Shown: positions 23,929-32,660 of the stretch, in pieces
Numbering within the stretch: position 1 is the first letter of the stretch
Layout: every line of letters begins with the position of its first letter
Source: Streptomyces sp. NBC_00483
GTDB lineage: Bacteria; Actinomycetota; Actinomycetes; Streptomycetales; Streptomycetaceae
Direction: 5' to 3'
Assembly: GCF_036013745.1 (NCBI RefSeq)
Contig: NZ_CP107880.1
Location: forward strand, 8,556,001-8,620,000
DNA length: 64,000 bases
Position numbers and translations under genes: made by a program
The notes under the pieces: generated by a model
What the model saw: the letters and a program-made list of their open reading frames with translations, nothing else
The model's database searches: none
What the model was told of the DNA's origin: nothing

Positions 23929-25247
23929 CGGCGCAGCGTCCGGGCCGCCACCGGTTCGCGCGGCTCGGCGACGGTGCATGCCTCGCCTTTCCGCCCGGGG
24001 CGGTCTTCGGCGAGCAGGTCATCGCCATCGGGGACGCCACTCTGGTGGGTCCGTACGTGAGCCTGTCGGCGGGCTACCCGTTCCAGCCCGTGCAGGCCCC
24101 GGGGCTCGTGGTGCGGATCGGCGCGCGCTGTCTGGTCGGCCGGGGCAGCCACATCGTCGGCCACCACCGGGTGGAGATCGGCGACGACGTGTACATCGCC
24201 CCGTACGCCTACATCACCGACCAGAACCACGGTTACGCCGACCCGGACCTGCCCATCGGCATCCAGCCGCCCGTGAACGCCCCGGTCGTCATCGGCGACG
24301 GCTGCTGGCTCGGCGCGGGCGTGACCGTGCTGCCCGGCACCCGTCTCGGCCGGGGCGTCACGGTCGCCGCGGGCGCCGTCGTGCGCGGCACCTTCCCCGA
24401 CCGGTGCGTGATCGCGGGCGTCCCGGCGCGGATGGTGCGCATGCACGTACCGGGCGAGGGTTGGCAGAAGCCTCACCAGCAGCCATATAAGGAGGAACGC
24501 ATGAAAAAGCCGCCCGAGGGTGACATCCCCATCATGGTCGTCGGTGATTCGATCAGTCACGGCAGCAGCGGCGACTGGACCTGGCGCTACTTCTTCTGGA
24601 AGCACCTGAAGAACGCGGGCCTGAGCATCGACCTGGTCGGCCCGAAGGACACCCTCGACAACATCCGCACGGAGGAGGTCGGCGACGACGACGCGACGTA
24701 CGCGGACCCCGGCTTCGACCGCGACCACGACGCGCAGTGGGGCCGCCCGTACGTACAAGAGAAGGAGGTCATCGAGGAGAAGGTCGCCGAGCACGAACCG
24801 GAGTACCTGCTCGTACTCCTCGGCATCAATGATCTCTTCTGGTACGGGGTGACGCCCTCCCAATTCGCCGCGAATCTACGGGAGTTCCTGACCAATGCCC
24901 GGCGCGCGGCCCCTGACGTACGGATCGTGATCGGCACCGTACTGGAGACGCAGAAGGCCCTGGACGACACCGGGTTCGCGGAGCTCGTGGCGGAGACGAA
25001 CGAGCAACTGCGTTCTGTGGCAGCCGAGATGGACGTGCCGGTCGCCGAGACGGCGGCCGAGTTCCGCGCCCTCGAGCACACCTGGGACGGCACGCATCCC
25101 AACCCCAACGGCGAGGTGCGCATCGCGGCCGCGTTCGCCGACCGGCTCGCCGAGTCGTACGGGCTGGGCGCGCCGTACCCGCGTCCCTATCCGGTCCTCG
25201 ACGTGGTCGACCCGGTGGCGAAGGCCCCGATCGACGGCGCCGACTGA
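23862..25247 (+). CDS. Hexapeptide-repeat acyltransferase fused in frame to an SGNH hydrolase
   Basis: From ATG 23862 one frame of 461 codons runs through two domains. Residues about 25-205 form a left-handed beta-helix acyltransferase (WbbJ/LbH type): IGARCLVGRGSHIVGHHRVE, then GDDVYIAPYAYITDQNHGYA with the catalytic-type His, and VIGDGCWLGAGVTVLPGTRL. Residues 214-461 are an SGNH hydrolase. No stop separates them, but a strong AAGGAGG and ATG at 24501 allow separate synthesis of the second domain. A bifunctional O-acyl transfer/removal protein, or a recently fused pair, is possible. It probably modifies a carbohydrate. Confidence 0.7.
   Translation: MPRLGAALVHHAWAFAERYGRVTAQRPGRHRFARLGDGACLAFPPGAVFGEQVIAIGDATLVGPYVSLSAGYPFQPVQAPGLVVRIGARCLVGRGSHIVGHHRVEIGDDVYIAPYAYITDQNHGYADPDLPIGIQPPVNAPVVIGDGCWLGAGVTVLPGTRLGRGVTVAAGAVVRGTFPDRCVIAGVPARMVRMHVPGEGWQKPHQQPYKEERMKKPPEGDIPIMVVGDSISHGSSGDWTWRYFFWKHLKNAGLSIDLVGPKDTLDNIRTEEVGDDDATYADPGFDRDHDAQWGRPYVQEKEVIEEKVAEHEPEYLLVLLGINDLFWYGVTPSQFAANLREFLTNARRAAPDVRIVIGTVLETQKALDDTGFAELVAETNEQLRSVAAEMDVPVAETAAEFRALEHTWDGTHPNPNGEVRIAAAFADRLAESYGLGAPYPRPYPVLDVVDPVAKAPIDGAD
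24491..24503 (+). promoter_or_regulatory. Strong internal ribosome binding site and start codon
   Basis: TAAGGAGGAACGC directly precedes ATG 24501 inside the long fused frame. The perfect Shine-Dalgarno and 6-7 base spacing strongly support independent initiation of the SGNH hydrolase. Confidence 0.75.
24501..25247 (+). CDS. SGNH/GDSL-type hydrolase (internal start)
   Basis: A 248-aa esterase domain. Block I is IMVVGDSISHGSSGDW (catalytic Ser in GDSIS). Block III is LVLLGINDLFWYGV (GxND). Block V is DGTHPNPNGEVRIA (catalytic DxxH). All SGNH residues are therefore present. There is no signal peptide, so it is cytoplasmic unless it acts as part of the fused product. It can be read from ATG 24501 or as the C-terminal half of the longer frame from 23862. 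Confidence 0.82.
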   Translation: MKKPPEGDIPIMVVGDSISHGSSGDWTWRYFFWKHLKNAGLSIDLVGPKDTLDNIRTEEVGDDDATYADPGFDRDHDAQWGRPYVQEKEVIEEKVAEHEPEYLLVLLGINDLFWYGVTPSQFAANLREFLTNARRAAPDVRIVIGTVLETQKALDDTGFAELVAETNEQLRSVAAEMDVPVAETAAEFRALEHTWDGTHPNPNGEVRIAAAFADRLAESYGLGAPYPRPYPVLDVVDPVAKAPIDGAD

Positions 25248-25721
25248 GTCACGGATGAGCCCGACACCTCCCGTTCGCCCTGGGCGGAGCGGGTACGGCC
25301 AGGGGGGGGGCACGGCCGTCGTGCGGGGCCTGATGCTGGATGGACGCCGGAGTCGGTCCAGGCGATGGCGTCGCGGCTGCCGGACGGCAGCGAGCAGAAT
25401 CTGCAGCAGTCCGTGAACCGGTCCACCGGGCCCCGCTGCCGGTGCGGCGGCGTATCGCTGAGCGGATGACCGCGCGGATCAGCCCTGAGGCGTGGGACGA
25501 CGGCGCCGAGCGGCATCGGGCACCGTGAGAAATGGCGGGCTCGCCCTGAGCATGCCGGGCGGGGAGTGCGCCCGGCGCGTGGAGCCGGACGCGTTCGGTT
25601 TCCCGTGAGGTGGGACGGCGATCCGCGGGGCGGAGGTGCGGCGGATGGGCGCTGGTCCGTATGGATGATCGTCAGGCCTGGTCGCCGGGCTGGTGCGGGC
25701 ATTCCGGCAACACTCGTGATC
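25248..25721. other. Intergenic region with IS701 debris and a 9-G run
   Basis: 474 bp without an intact gene. It contains a run of nine G (25302-25310) and an IS701 transposase remnant (25341-25510). The rest shows nothing recognisable. Confidence 0.5.
25341..25510 (+). pseudogene. IS701-type transposase fragment
   Basis: The reading ESVQAMASRLPDGSEQNLQQ, then (after a frameshift near 25425) PVRRRIAERMTARISPEAW, matches the start of IS701-family transposases. Only about 55 codons remain, so it is inactive. Confidence 0.6.
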
Positions 25722-26510
25722 ATGGAACTCTGGCTGCTCAACCACCTGAACACCTTCGGTCTGGCCCTTCTCCTCGTCGGCGGTCTCGTCGCGTTCGCCC
25801 TCCTCGGCGCAGTCCATGTGCGTCGCAGATTCCCTCGGTCGGTGAACGGTGAGCAGAACGAGATGGTCGGTGTGCTGCTCGGGATGTACGGGGCGATCTA
25901 CGGGATCTTCCTCGCGTTCGTGGTGGTCGCGGAGTGGGAGGGGCTCGGGGTGGCCGAGCAGGTCGTTGCCTCGGAGTCCGCCAACGCCGCCTCGATCGTC
26001 CGTGACGTGGCGGTCTTCCCCGAGAAGGACGAGCGGCACGTGGTGGACGCGGTCGGTCTCTACGTGCACGCGGTGGTGGACGACCAGTGGCCGAAGATGC
26101 GGCGCGGAGTTCCGGACAGCGCAGCCACCGAGCACGCGATGAGCTCCCTGTTCCACGCCCTGCAGTCGTACGAGCCGAAGACCGAGAGCCAGAAGGCTTA
26201 CTACGAGACGGCTGCCGGGCATGTGAACGCCATGTCGGCCGACCGGCGCAGTCGACTGGCCATCGCGAGGTCCGGACTGCCGACGCTGCTGAAGATCCTC
26301 GTTTACGGCGGCGCGATCGTGATGATCCCGCTGACTCTTCTCCTCGGCATCCGTGACCGCAGGGCCCAACTGATGTTCGTGGGCTGCTCCACGGCGCTGA
26401 TCGGATTGGCGCTGCTGCTCGCGGTGACCCTGGACCGGCCGTTCGCGGGCGAGCTGTCGGTGTCACCCGACCCGTACCAGACGGGGGTGCTCGCACAGTT
26501 TTGGGAGTAG
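25722..26510 (+). CDS. DUF4239-like membrane protein
   Basis: A 262-aa protein with the same plan as the one at 17772. Two N-terminal TM segments: TFGLALLLVGGLVAFALLGA and MVGVLLGMYGAIYGIFLAFV. A soluble middle begins AEQVVASESANAASIVRDVA. Two C-terminal TM segments follow: LLKILVYGGAIVMIPLTLLL and FVGCSTALIGLALLLAVTL. The function is unknown. ATG 25722 has a weak ribosome site. It faces the kdp operon convergently, with a terminator between. Confidence 0.78.
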   Translation: MELWLLNHLNTFGLALLLVGGLVAFALLGAVHVRRRFPRSVNGEQNEMVGVLLGMYGAIYGIFLAFVVVAEWEGLGVAEQVVASESANAASIVRDVAVFPEKDERHVVDAVGLYVHAVVDDQWPKMRRGVPDSAATEHAMSSLFHALQSYEPKTESQKAYYETAAGHVNAMSADRRSRLAIARSGLPTLLKILVYGGAIVMIPLTLLLGIRDRRAQLMFVGCSTALIGLALLLAVTLDRPFAGELSVSPDPYQTGVLAQFWE

Positions 26511-26511
26511 G

Positions 26512-26544
26512 GCCGGCGCAGGGCGTGGTGACGCCTGCGCCGGC
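26512..26544. terminator. Bidirectional terminator hairpin
   Basis: gccggcgcagg (26512-26522) and cctgcgccggc (26534-26544) are perfect 11-bp arms around an 11-nt loop that can pair further. It lies 2 bp after the DUF4239 stop and downstream of the convergent kdpE-kdpD' genes. There is no U-tract, as is common in Streptomyces. Confidence 0.7.
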
Positions 26545-26572
26545 GTGATCACCGACGTCGATGGGTCGGTGG

Positions 26573-27014
26573 TCACACGCCCGTCTTGCTTCCCTCCTCG
26601 AAGTCCACCGGGATCTCCTTGCCGCGCATGTCGTCCAGGGTGAGCAGCTGGGCGGGCGGGGCCCGTGATCGACTCGACAACGTCGCCCAACGACTCCAGG
26701 TGCTGGATGTTGACCGTGGAGACGACATCGATGTGCGGCAGCTCGTCGACCATGGCGACGGCCGGGTGGCGGGCGATGACCGCGTCCACGTCCATCTCGG
26801 TGAACTGCGTTCCGCGGTACCCCAGTTGCTGCCGCTCGACCTGTTCGAGGCCGTGCAGCGTCACCTCGGTCCGCGGCCGGTCGTGGTGCTCGACGAAGGC
26901 CACCACGCAGTCGGTGCCGCGCTCGACGCGGCGGTGTGCCTCGGAGAGCATGGCGTACGTCTTGCCGACGCCCGGTGCGGAACCGAGGTGGATCCTGAGC
27001 TTGCCGCGCGCCAT
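26573..27014 (-). pseudogene. kdpD: Truncated and internally deleted kdpD (K+ sensor kinase) N-terminus
   Basis: Starts like a normal KdpD: MARGKLRIHLGSAPGVGKTY (Walker A), then CVVAFVEHHDRPRT and VDELPH (Walker B). The next 20 or so family residues are missing, and sequence resumes at IDVVSTVNIQHLESLGDVVE. After about 120 residues homology ends and a foreign tail follows, whichever frame is used (stop at 26573, or 26463 in the original frame). The USP, TM, GAF and histidine kinase domains are absent, so it cannot phosphorylate KdpE. It follows kdpE by 7 bp, whereas kdpD normally precedes kdpE. Confidence 0.75.
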
Positions 27015-27021
27015 CAGCCTG

Positions 27022-27714
27022 TCAGTTCCCTGGATTCTCGAATCGGTAGCCCATGCCGGGCTCGGTGATCAGATAGCGCGGATGGGAGGGGTCCACTTCG
27101 AGCTTGCGCCGCAACTGGGCCATATAGACCCGGAGATAGTTCGTCTTGCTGCTCTGCGAGACTCCCCAGACCTCCTGGAGCAGCTGTTTCTGGGTGACCA
27201 GGCGGCCGGGGTTGCAGACGAGGATCTCCAGCAGATGCCATTCGGTGGGCGTCAGGCGTACGTCGTGGCCGTCCCGCTTCGTCTTCTTCGCGACGAGGTC
27301 GACCGTGAAGTCGGCCGTCTGCACGACGACGGTGTCGGGGGCTACGGGCGTGGTCTCGGTGCGGCGCACCGCGGCCCGCAGCCGGGCCAGCAACTCGTCC
27401 ATGCTGAACGGCTTGGTGACGTAGTCGTCGGCGCCCGCGTCGAGGGCGGCGACCTTCTCCTCGGAGGCGCGGCGGGCCGAGAGCACCATGATCGGTACGC
27501 GGGTCCAGGCGCGCAGCCCCTTGATGACGTCGACGCCGTCCATGTCGGGCAGTCCAAGATCGAGGACGACCACGTCCGGCCGGCGGGCGGCGGCCACGCG
27601 GAGCGCGGTGGCTCCGTCGGGTGCCGCGTCGACGCCGAACTTGCGCGCCTGCAAATTGATCACGAGGGCCCGCACGAGCTGCGGATCGTCCTCGACCACC
27701 AGTATCCGCGTCAA
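27022..27714 (-). CDS. kdpE: KdpE, OmpR-type response regulator of K+ uptake
   Basis: A 230-aa response regulator. The receiver has ILVVEDDPQLVRAL (acidic pair), VVLDLGLPDMDGVDVI (phospho-Asp), VLSARRASEEKVAALDAGAD and DYVTKPF (Lys). The OmpR-type winged HTH runs from LTPTEWHLLEILVCNPGRLV to YLITEPGMGYRFE. TTG 27714 is preferred, with GGAAGG nine bases upstream; a GTG extension to 27747 is less likely. It is separated from kdpC by a strong hairpin, and its partner kinase downstream is destroyed, so another kinase or phosphodonor may activate it. Confidence 0.9.
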   Translation of the reverse strand: MTRILVVEDDPQLVRALVINLQARKFGVDAAPDGATALRVAAARRPDVVVLDLGLPDMDGVDVIKGLRAWTRVPIMVLSARRASEEKVAALDAGADDYVTKPFSMDELLARLRAAVRRTETTPVAPDTVVVQTADFTVDLVAKKTKRDGHDVRLTPTEWHLLEILVCNPGRLVTQKQLLQEVWGVSQSSKTNYLRVYMAQLRRKLEVDPSHPRYLITEPGMGYRFENPGN

Positions 27715-27749
27715 CGGCTCGTGCCTTCCTGTGCATGCAACTGTCACGG

Positions 27750-27800
27750 CGGCGGGAGTCGGCGGTCCGGGGGCGCTGCCCCGTCCGCCGACTCCCGCCG
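27750..27800. terminator. Strong hairpin between kdpC and kdpE
   Basis: A perfect 16-bp stem (27750-27765 with 27785-27800, core GGCGGGAGTCGGCGG) encloses a second small hairpin (ggggc-gct-gcccc). It begins 17 bp after the kdpC stop. It probably terminates or attenuates kdpFABC transcripts before kdpE. Confidence 0.75.
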
Positions 27801-27816
27801 TGTCCGGTTGACCCCA

Positions 27817-28467
27817 TCAGCTCTTCGACGTCAACTGCTTCAGTGCGACGTTGAGTTCGAGGACGTTGACCCGCGGCTCGCCCATGAAGCCGAGGGCCCG
27901 GCCGTCCTTGTGCGCGTCGACGAGCTTCTGGACCCGCGCGACGGAGAGGTGGTTTCGCTCCGCGATCCGGTGGACCTGGAGGTCGGCGTATTCGGGGGAG
28001 ATGGCCGGGTCGAGGCCCGAGCCGGAGGAGGCGACGGCGTCGGCCGGGATGTCGGAGGCCTTCACCTTGTGCGTCGTCGTGGAGTTGTCCTTGATGACGG
28101 CGGCCTTGGCGGACTCGACCTGCTTGATCAGCTCCTTGTTGTCACCGGAGAGGTTGGTGGCGCCGGAGAGGATCAGCTTGTGCTGGGTGTTGACGCTGTT
28201 CTCGCCGAGACCGTTGGAGGGCCGCGGCTGGAACCACGCGAGGTCCGGCTTGCCGTCCTTGGTGAGGTAGGTCTGGCCTATGAGGGAGGAGCCGACGACC
28301 TTGCCCTCGGAGGTGATCTCGGATCCGTTGGCCTTGCCGTGGAAGGCCACCTGCGCGACGCCGGTGACCGCGAGCGGGTAGAGCACGCCGCACACCACGG
28401 TCAGGACGATCAGGGCGCGCAGCCCCGCCCACAGCAACCGGACCGTGTTTCCTAGGGAGTTGTTCAT
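27817..28467 (-). CDS. kdpC: KdpC, K+-transporting ATPase subunit C
   Basis: A 216-aa subunit. One N-terminal TM helix (LRALIVLTVVCGVLYPLAVT) is followed by the extracytoplasmic KdpC domain with GSSLIGQTYL, FQPRPSN, SSGSGLDPAISPEYADLQVH and GEPRVNVLELNVAL. These match KdpC throughout. ATG 28467 is chosen; GTG 28479 is possible. It sits 24 bp after kdpB in the same operon. KdpC stabilises the complex and aids ATP-dependent K+ import. Confidence 0.95.
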   Translation of the reverse strand: MNNSLGNTVRLLWAGLRALIVLTVVCGVLYPLAVTGVAQVAFHGKANGSEITSEGKVVGSSLIGQTYLTKDGKPDLAWFQPRPSNGLGENSVNTQHKLILSGATNLSGDNKELIKQVESAKAAVIKDNSTTTHKVKASDIPADAVASSGSGLDPAISPEYADLQVHRIAERNHLSVARVQKLVDAHKDGRALGFMGEPRVNVLELNVALKQLTSKS

Positions 28468-28491
28468 GACGATCGACACGCTTTCTGAAGG

Positions 28492-30633
28492 TCACAGCCC
28501 GGGGATGAGGGAGATGAGGAGGTCGATGATTTTGATGCCGATGAAGGGGGCGACGAGGCCGCCCAGGCCGTAGATCCCGAGGTTGCGGCGGAGCAGCCTG
28601 TCCGCGCTCACCGGCCGGTACTGGACGCCCTTGAGGGCGAGGGGGACCAGCGCGATGATGATGATCGCGTTGAAGATGACCGCGGAGAGGATCGCGGAGT
28701 CGGGGCTGGACAGGCCCATGATGTTGAGCTTGTCGAGGCCGGGGTAGACCGCCGCGAACAGCGCCGGGATGATCGCGAAGTACTTCGCGACGTCGTTGGC
28801 GATCGAGAAGGTCGTCAACGCGCCCCGGGTGATGAGGAGTTGCTTGCCGATCTCGACGATCTCGATGAGCTTGGTCGGGTTCGAGTCGAGGTCGACCATG
28901 TTGCCGGCCTCCTTCGCGGCCGATGTACCGGTGTTCATCGCGACACCCACATCCGCCTGCGCGAGGGCGGGCGCGTCGTTGGTGCCGTCGCCGGTCATCG
29001 CGACGAGCTTGCCGCCCGCCTGCTCCCGCTTGATGAGGGCCATCTTGTCCTCGGGCGTGGCCTCCGCGAGGAAGTCGTCGACGCCTGCCTCCTCGGCGAT
29101 CGCCTTGGCGGTCAGCGGGTTGTCACCTGTGATCATCACGGTCTTGATGCCCATGCGGCGCAGCTCGGTGAACCGCTCGCGCATGCCGTCCTTGACGACG
29201 TCCTTGAGGCGGATGGCACCGAGGACGCGGGCACCCTCGGTGTCCTCGGCCGCGACGAGCAGCGGCGTGCCGCCCGCCTCGGAGATCCGGTCGGTCAACT
29301 CGCGCGCGTCCGGGGCCACTTCACCGCCCTGCTCCTTGACCCAGGTGATGACCGAACCGGCCGCCCCCTTGCGGATCTTGCGCCCGTCGACGTCCACACC
29401 CGACATGCGTGTCTGGGCGGTGAACTCGATCCACTCGGCGCCCGTCAGTTCGCCCTGGTGGCGCTCGCGCAGCCCGTACTTCTCCTTGGCGAGGACCACG
29501 ATCGAGCGGCCCTCGGGTGTCTCGTCGGACAGTGACGAGAGCTGCGCGGCGTCGGCGAGCTCGGCCTCCGTGGTGCCGCGCACCGGCACGAACTCGGCGG
29601 CCTGGCGGTTGCCGAGGGTGATGGTGCCGGTCTTGTCGAGCAGCAGCGTGGACACGTCGCCCGCGGCCTCAACTGCCCTTCCGGACATGGCGAGTACGTT
29701 GCGCTGCACGAGCCGGTCCATGCCCGCGATGCCGATCGCGGAGAGCAGCGCGCCGATGGTGGTCGGGATCAGACACACCAACAGGGCCACCAGGACGACC
29801 ATGCTGAGGTGTTTGCCCGCGTAGTTCGCGAACGGCGGCAGTGTGGCCACCGCGAGCAGGAAGACGATGGTGAGGGACGCGAGCAGGATGTTGAGGGCGA
29901 TCTCGTTGGGCGTCTTCTGCCGGGCGGCGCCCTCGACCAGGTTGATCATGCGGTCGATGAACGTCTCGCCGGGCTTCGTCGTGATCTTTATGACGATGCG
30001 GTCGGAGAGCACCTTCGTACCGCCGGTGACCGCGCACCGGTCGCCGCCGGACTCGCGGATGACGGGGGCGGATTCGCCGGTGATGGCGGATTCGTCGACG
30101 GAGGCCACGCCCTCGACGACGTCACCGTCGCCGGGAATGATGTCACCGGCCTCGCAGACGACGAGGTCACCGATCGTCAGCTGGGTGCCGGCGACCTGCT
30201 CCTCGCGCTCCCCCACCAGACGCCGCGCCACGGTGTCGGTCTTCGCCTTGCGCAGTGTGTCGGCCTGCGCCTTGCCGCGGCCCTCGGCGACGGCCTCCGC
30301 CAGGTTCGCGAAGATCACCGTCAGCCACAGCCAGGCGCTGATCGCCCAGCCGAACCAGTCCGACGGGTCCTTGAAGGAGAACCCCGTCGTCAGGACCGAG
30401 CCGACCAGCACCACGAACATCACGGGCGACTTGACCATGACCCGCGGGTGGAGCTTGCGGCAGGCGTCGGGCAGCGACTTCAGCAGCTGCTTGGGGTCGA
30501 ACAGGCCCCCGCCGACCTTGCCGCCGCCGGGCTTGTGCCCAGTGGGCACGTCCTGGTGGGGCGCCCTGGTGGGTGTGGCAGTGGACATCGTGTCCTCAAG
30601 ATTCTCGGAACGTTCGGTACGTACGGTCGTCAT
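28492..30633 (-). CDS. kdpB: KdpB, K+-transporting P-type ATPase subunit B
   Basis: A 713-aa P-type ATPase of the Kdp kind. Present: the actuator loop [18 protein letters not shown], the phosphorylation motif [13 protein letters not shown], the hinge [20 protein letters not shown], and [20 protein letters not shown]. It hydrolyses ATP to drive K+ import through KdpA. GTG/ATG at 30633 overlaps the kdpA stop (ATGA). A second ATG at 30588 with GAGG upstream would give a more typical N-terminus ([10 protein letters not shown]). Confidence 0.96.
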   Translation of the reverse strand: MTTVRTERSENLEDTMSTATPTRAPHQDVPTGHKPGGGKVGGGLFDPKQLLKSLPDACRKLHPRVMVKSPVMFVVLVGSVLTTGFSFKDPSDWFGWAISAWLWLTVIFANLAEAVAEGRGKAQADTLRKAKTDTVARRLVGEREEQVAGTQLTIGDLVVCEAGDIIPGDGDVVEGVASVDESAITGESAPVIRESGGDRCAVTGGTKVLSDRIVIKITTKPGETFIDRMINLVEGAARQKTPNEIALNILLASLTIVFLLAVATLPPFANYAGKHLSMVVLVALLVCLIPTTIGALLSAIGIAGMDRLVQRNVLAMSGRAVEAAGDVSTLLLDKTGTITLGNRQAAEFVPVRGTTEAELADAAQLSSLSDETPEGRSIVVLAKEKYGLRERHQGELTGAEWIEFTAQTRMSGVDVDGRKIRKGAAGSVITWVKEQGGEVAPDARELTDRISEAGGTPLLVAAEDTEGARVLGAIRLKDVVKDGMRERFTELRRMGIKTVMITGDNPLTAKAIAEEAGVDDFLAEATPEDKMALIKREQAGGKLVAMTGDGTNDAPALAQADVGVAMNTGTSAAKEAGNMVDLDSNPTKLIEIVEIGKQLLITRGALTTFSIANDVAKYFAIIPALFAAVYPGLDKLNIMGLSSPDSAILSAVIFNAIIIIALVPLALKGVQYRPVSADRLLRRNLGIYGLGGLVAPFIGIKIIDLLISLIPGL

Positions 30634-32294
30634 GACGCGAGCCCTTCCGCGAGCGGGCCGAGCGCGAGCGCCGGGAAGTACGTCAGACCGGTGATGATCA
30701 GGAGCGTGCCCACCAACAGGCCGGTGAACAAAGGCTTGTTGGTACGCAGCGTGCCCGCCGTGGCCGGGATCGGCCGCTGCTCGGCCAGCGAGCCGGCGAG
30801 CGCGAGCACGAACACCATCGGCAGGAAGCGGCCGAGCAGCATCGCCAGACCGATCATGGTGTTGAACCAGTTCGTGTCGGCGCTCAGCCCCGCGAAGGCG
30901 GAGCCGTTGTTGTTGGCGCCGGACGTGAACGCGTACAGGATCTCGGAGAAGCCGTGCGCGCCGGGATTCAGCATGGAGTTCGGCGGGGTCGGCAGGGCCA
31001 TCGACAGGGACGTGAAGACGAGGACGAGGGCCGGCGTGATGAGGATGTAGCAGGCCGCGAACTTGATCTCACGGGTGCCGATCTTCTTGCCGAGGTACTC
31101 GGGCGTGCGGCCCACCATCAGGCCGGCGATGAACACCGCGATGATCGCCATGATCAGCATGCCGTAGAGGCCGGATCCGGTGCCGCCGGGCGCGATCTCG
31201 CCGAGCTGCATGCCCAGCAGGTTGAGGCCGCCGCCGAGACCGGTGTTGGAGGAGTGGAAGGAGTTCACCGCGCCGGTCGAGGTGAGCGTCGTGGCGACCG
31301 AGAAGATCGCCGAGCCGCCGATGCCGAAGCGGGTCTCCTTGCCCTCCATCGCGCCGCCCGCCAGGTCGAACGCGGGGCCGTGGTGGGCGAACTCGGTCCA
31401 CATCATCAGCGCGGTGAAGCCGACCCAGATCGTCGCCATCGTGGCGAGAATCGCGTAGCCCTGCTTGACCGAGCCGACCATCTTGCCGAACGTGCGGGTC
31501 AGCGCGAACGGGATGACGAGGATCAGGAAGACCTCGAAGAGGTTCGAGAAGCCGTTGGGGTTCTCGAAGGGGTGGGCCGAGTTGGCGTTGAAGTAGCCGC
31601 CACCGTTCGTGCCCAGCTCCTTGATGACCTCCTGGGAGGCGACCGCGCCGCCGTTCCACTGCTGCGAGCCGCCCATGAACTGGCCGACCGAGTGGATGCC
31701 GGAGAAGTTCTGGATGGCGCCGCAGGCGACGAGCGCGAGCGCGCCGACGACGGAGATCGGGATCAGGATGCGGACGGTGCCGCGGACCAGGTCGGACCAG
31801 AAGTTGCCCAGCTCACCGGTGTGGGAGCGGGCGAAGCCGCGCACGAGCGCGACCGCCACGGCGATCCCCACGGCCGCCGAGACGAAGTTCTGTACCGCGA
31901 GGCCGCCGGTCTGTACGACGTGGCCCATGGCCTGTTCGCCGTAGTACGACTGCCAGTTGGTGTTGGCGACGAAGGACGCGGCCGTGTTGAAGGCCTGGTC
32001 CGGGTCGATCGACGTGAAGCCGAGCGAGCCGGGCAGCGAGCCCTGGACCCGCTGAAGCAGGTAGAGGAACAGGACGCTCACCGCCGAGAAGGCGAGGACG
32101 CCGCGCAGGTAGGCGGTCCAGCGCATCTCGGCATCCGGGTTGGCGCCGATGCCCTTGTAGATCCACTTCTCCACCCGCAGGTGCTTCTCGGAGGAGTAGA
32201 CCCGGGCCATGTAGTCGCCGAGGGGACGGTAGGCCAGCGCCAGCGCGACGCAGAGGGCGAGGAACTGAAGCACACCGGCAAGTACGGGGCTCAT
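30630..32294 (-). CDS. kdpA: KdpA, K+-transporting ATPase subunit A
   Basis: A 554-aa channel-like subunit with about ten TM segments. The selectivity-filter-like segment [20 protein letters not shown] and the other pore loops ([37 protein letters not shown]) are intact. It opens [20 protein letters not shown], standard for KdpA. It begins 8 bp after kdpF and is coupled to kdpB. Confidence 0.96.
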   Translation of the reverse strand: MSPVLAGVLQFLALCVALALAYRPLGDYMARVYSSEKHLRVEKWIYKGIGANPDAEMRWTAYLRGVLAFSAVSVLFLYLLQRVQGSLPGSLGFTSIDPDQAFNTAASFVANTNWQSYYGEQAMGHVVQTGGLAVQNFVSAAVGIAVAVALVRGFARSHTGELGNFWSDLVRGTVRILIPISVVGALALVACGAIQNFSGIHSVGQFMGGSQQWNGGAVASQEVIKELGTNGGGYFNANSAHPFENPNGFSNLFEVFLILVIPFALTRTFGKMVGSVKQGYAILATMATIWVGFTALMMWTEFAHHGPAFDLAGGAMEGKETRFGIGGSAIFSVATTLTSTGAVNSFHSSNTGLGGGLNLLGMQLGEIAPGGTGSGLYGMLIMAIIAVFIAGLMVGRTPEYLGKKIGTREIKFAACYILITPALVLVFTSLSMALPTPPNSMLNPGAHGFSEILYAFTSGANNNGSAFAGLSADTNWFNTMIGLAMLLGRFLPMVFVLALAGSLAEQRPIPATAGTLRTNKPLFTGLLVGTLLIITGLTYFPALALGPLAEGLAS

Positions 32295-32302
32295 ATCTGT
32301 AC

Positions 32303-32392
32303 TCAGAACCTCTCCGGGTAGATGAGGGCGAGGACGAGATAGCCCAGCAGGGCGACGGCCACGACGAGGCCGACGATGTTCTCGGCGGTCAC
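32303..32392 (-). CDS. kdpF: KdpF, small K+-ATPase subunit
   Basis: A 29-aa single-TM peptide, beginning [20 protein letters not shown] and ending ALIYPERF, the KdpF hallmark (P-E-R/K-F end). GTG 32392 overlaps the stop of a 27-aa membrane peptide upstream. KdpF stabilises the KdpABC complex. Confidence 0.88.
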   Translation of the reverse strand: MTAENIVGLVVAVALLGYLVLALIYPERF

Positions 32393-32472
32393 AGCTTGGT
32401 CACCCCCTTGGCGACGAGTGCCACCAGCGCGAAGACCGCGATCGTGATGACGACGAAGGCCACGTCGGCCAT
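32389..32472 (-). CDS. 27-aa membrane micropeptide upstream of kdpF
   Basis: ATG 32472 with a good site (AGGAG, 6-7 bases) encodes [20 protein letters not shown] followed by AKGVTKL, one TM helix with a basic tail. Its TGA overlaps the kdpF GTG, so the two are translationally coupled at the head of the operon. It resembles KdpF in size and topology without the PERF end. It may be another small Kdp subunit; I do not recognise a named family. Confidence 0.7.
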   Translation of the reverse strand: MADVAFVVITIAVFALVALVAKGVTKL

Positions 32473-32660
32473 CGTGAGCTCCTGGATGAGGTTCGGAAGG
32501 GACAGGAAGTGCCCGGACGGTGGAACCACTGACCGGACGATTAGAGGAAACCCCTGGCAGTGGCCGGTTTCGAGCCCCGTTGACGGCTCCCATACGCCGC
32601 CGTGCACGCCCTTGACGCGTCTCATACGTGGACCAGGGCGCGCCGTGATTTACAAGGGAT

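Noticed and set aside
25302..25310. Run of nine G as a phase-variable switch
   Set aside because: It lies in decayed intergenic DNA with no gene whose frame it could control; length error in sequencing is also possible.
26665..28455. 596-codon frame on the plus strand across kdpD-kdpE-kdpC
   Set aside because: Antisense to clearly recognisable kdp genes; no motif.
30605..30615. GAACGTTC palindrome near the kdpB start, like the LacI sites
   Set aside because: Inside coding sequence of an unrelated operon; an 8-mer is expected by chance at this scale.
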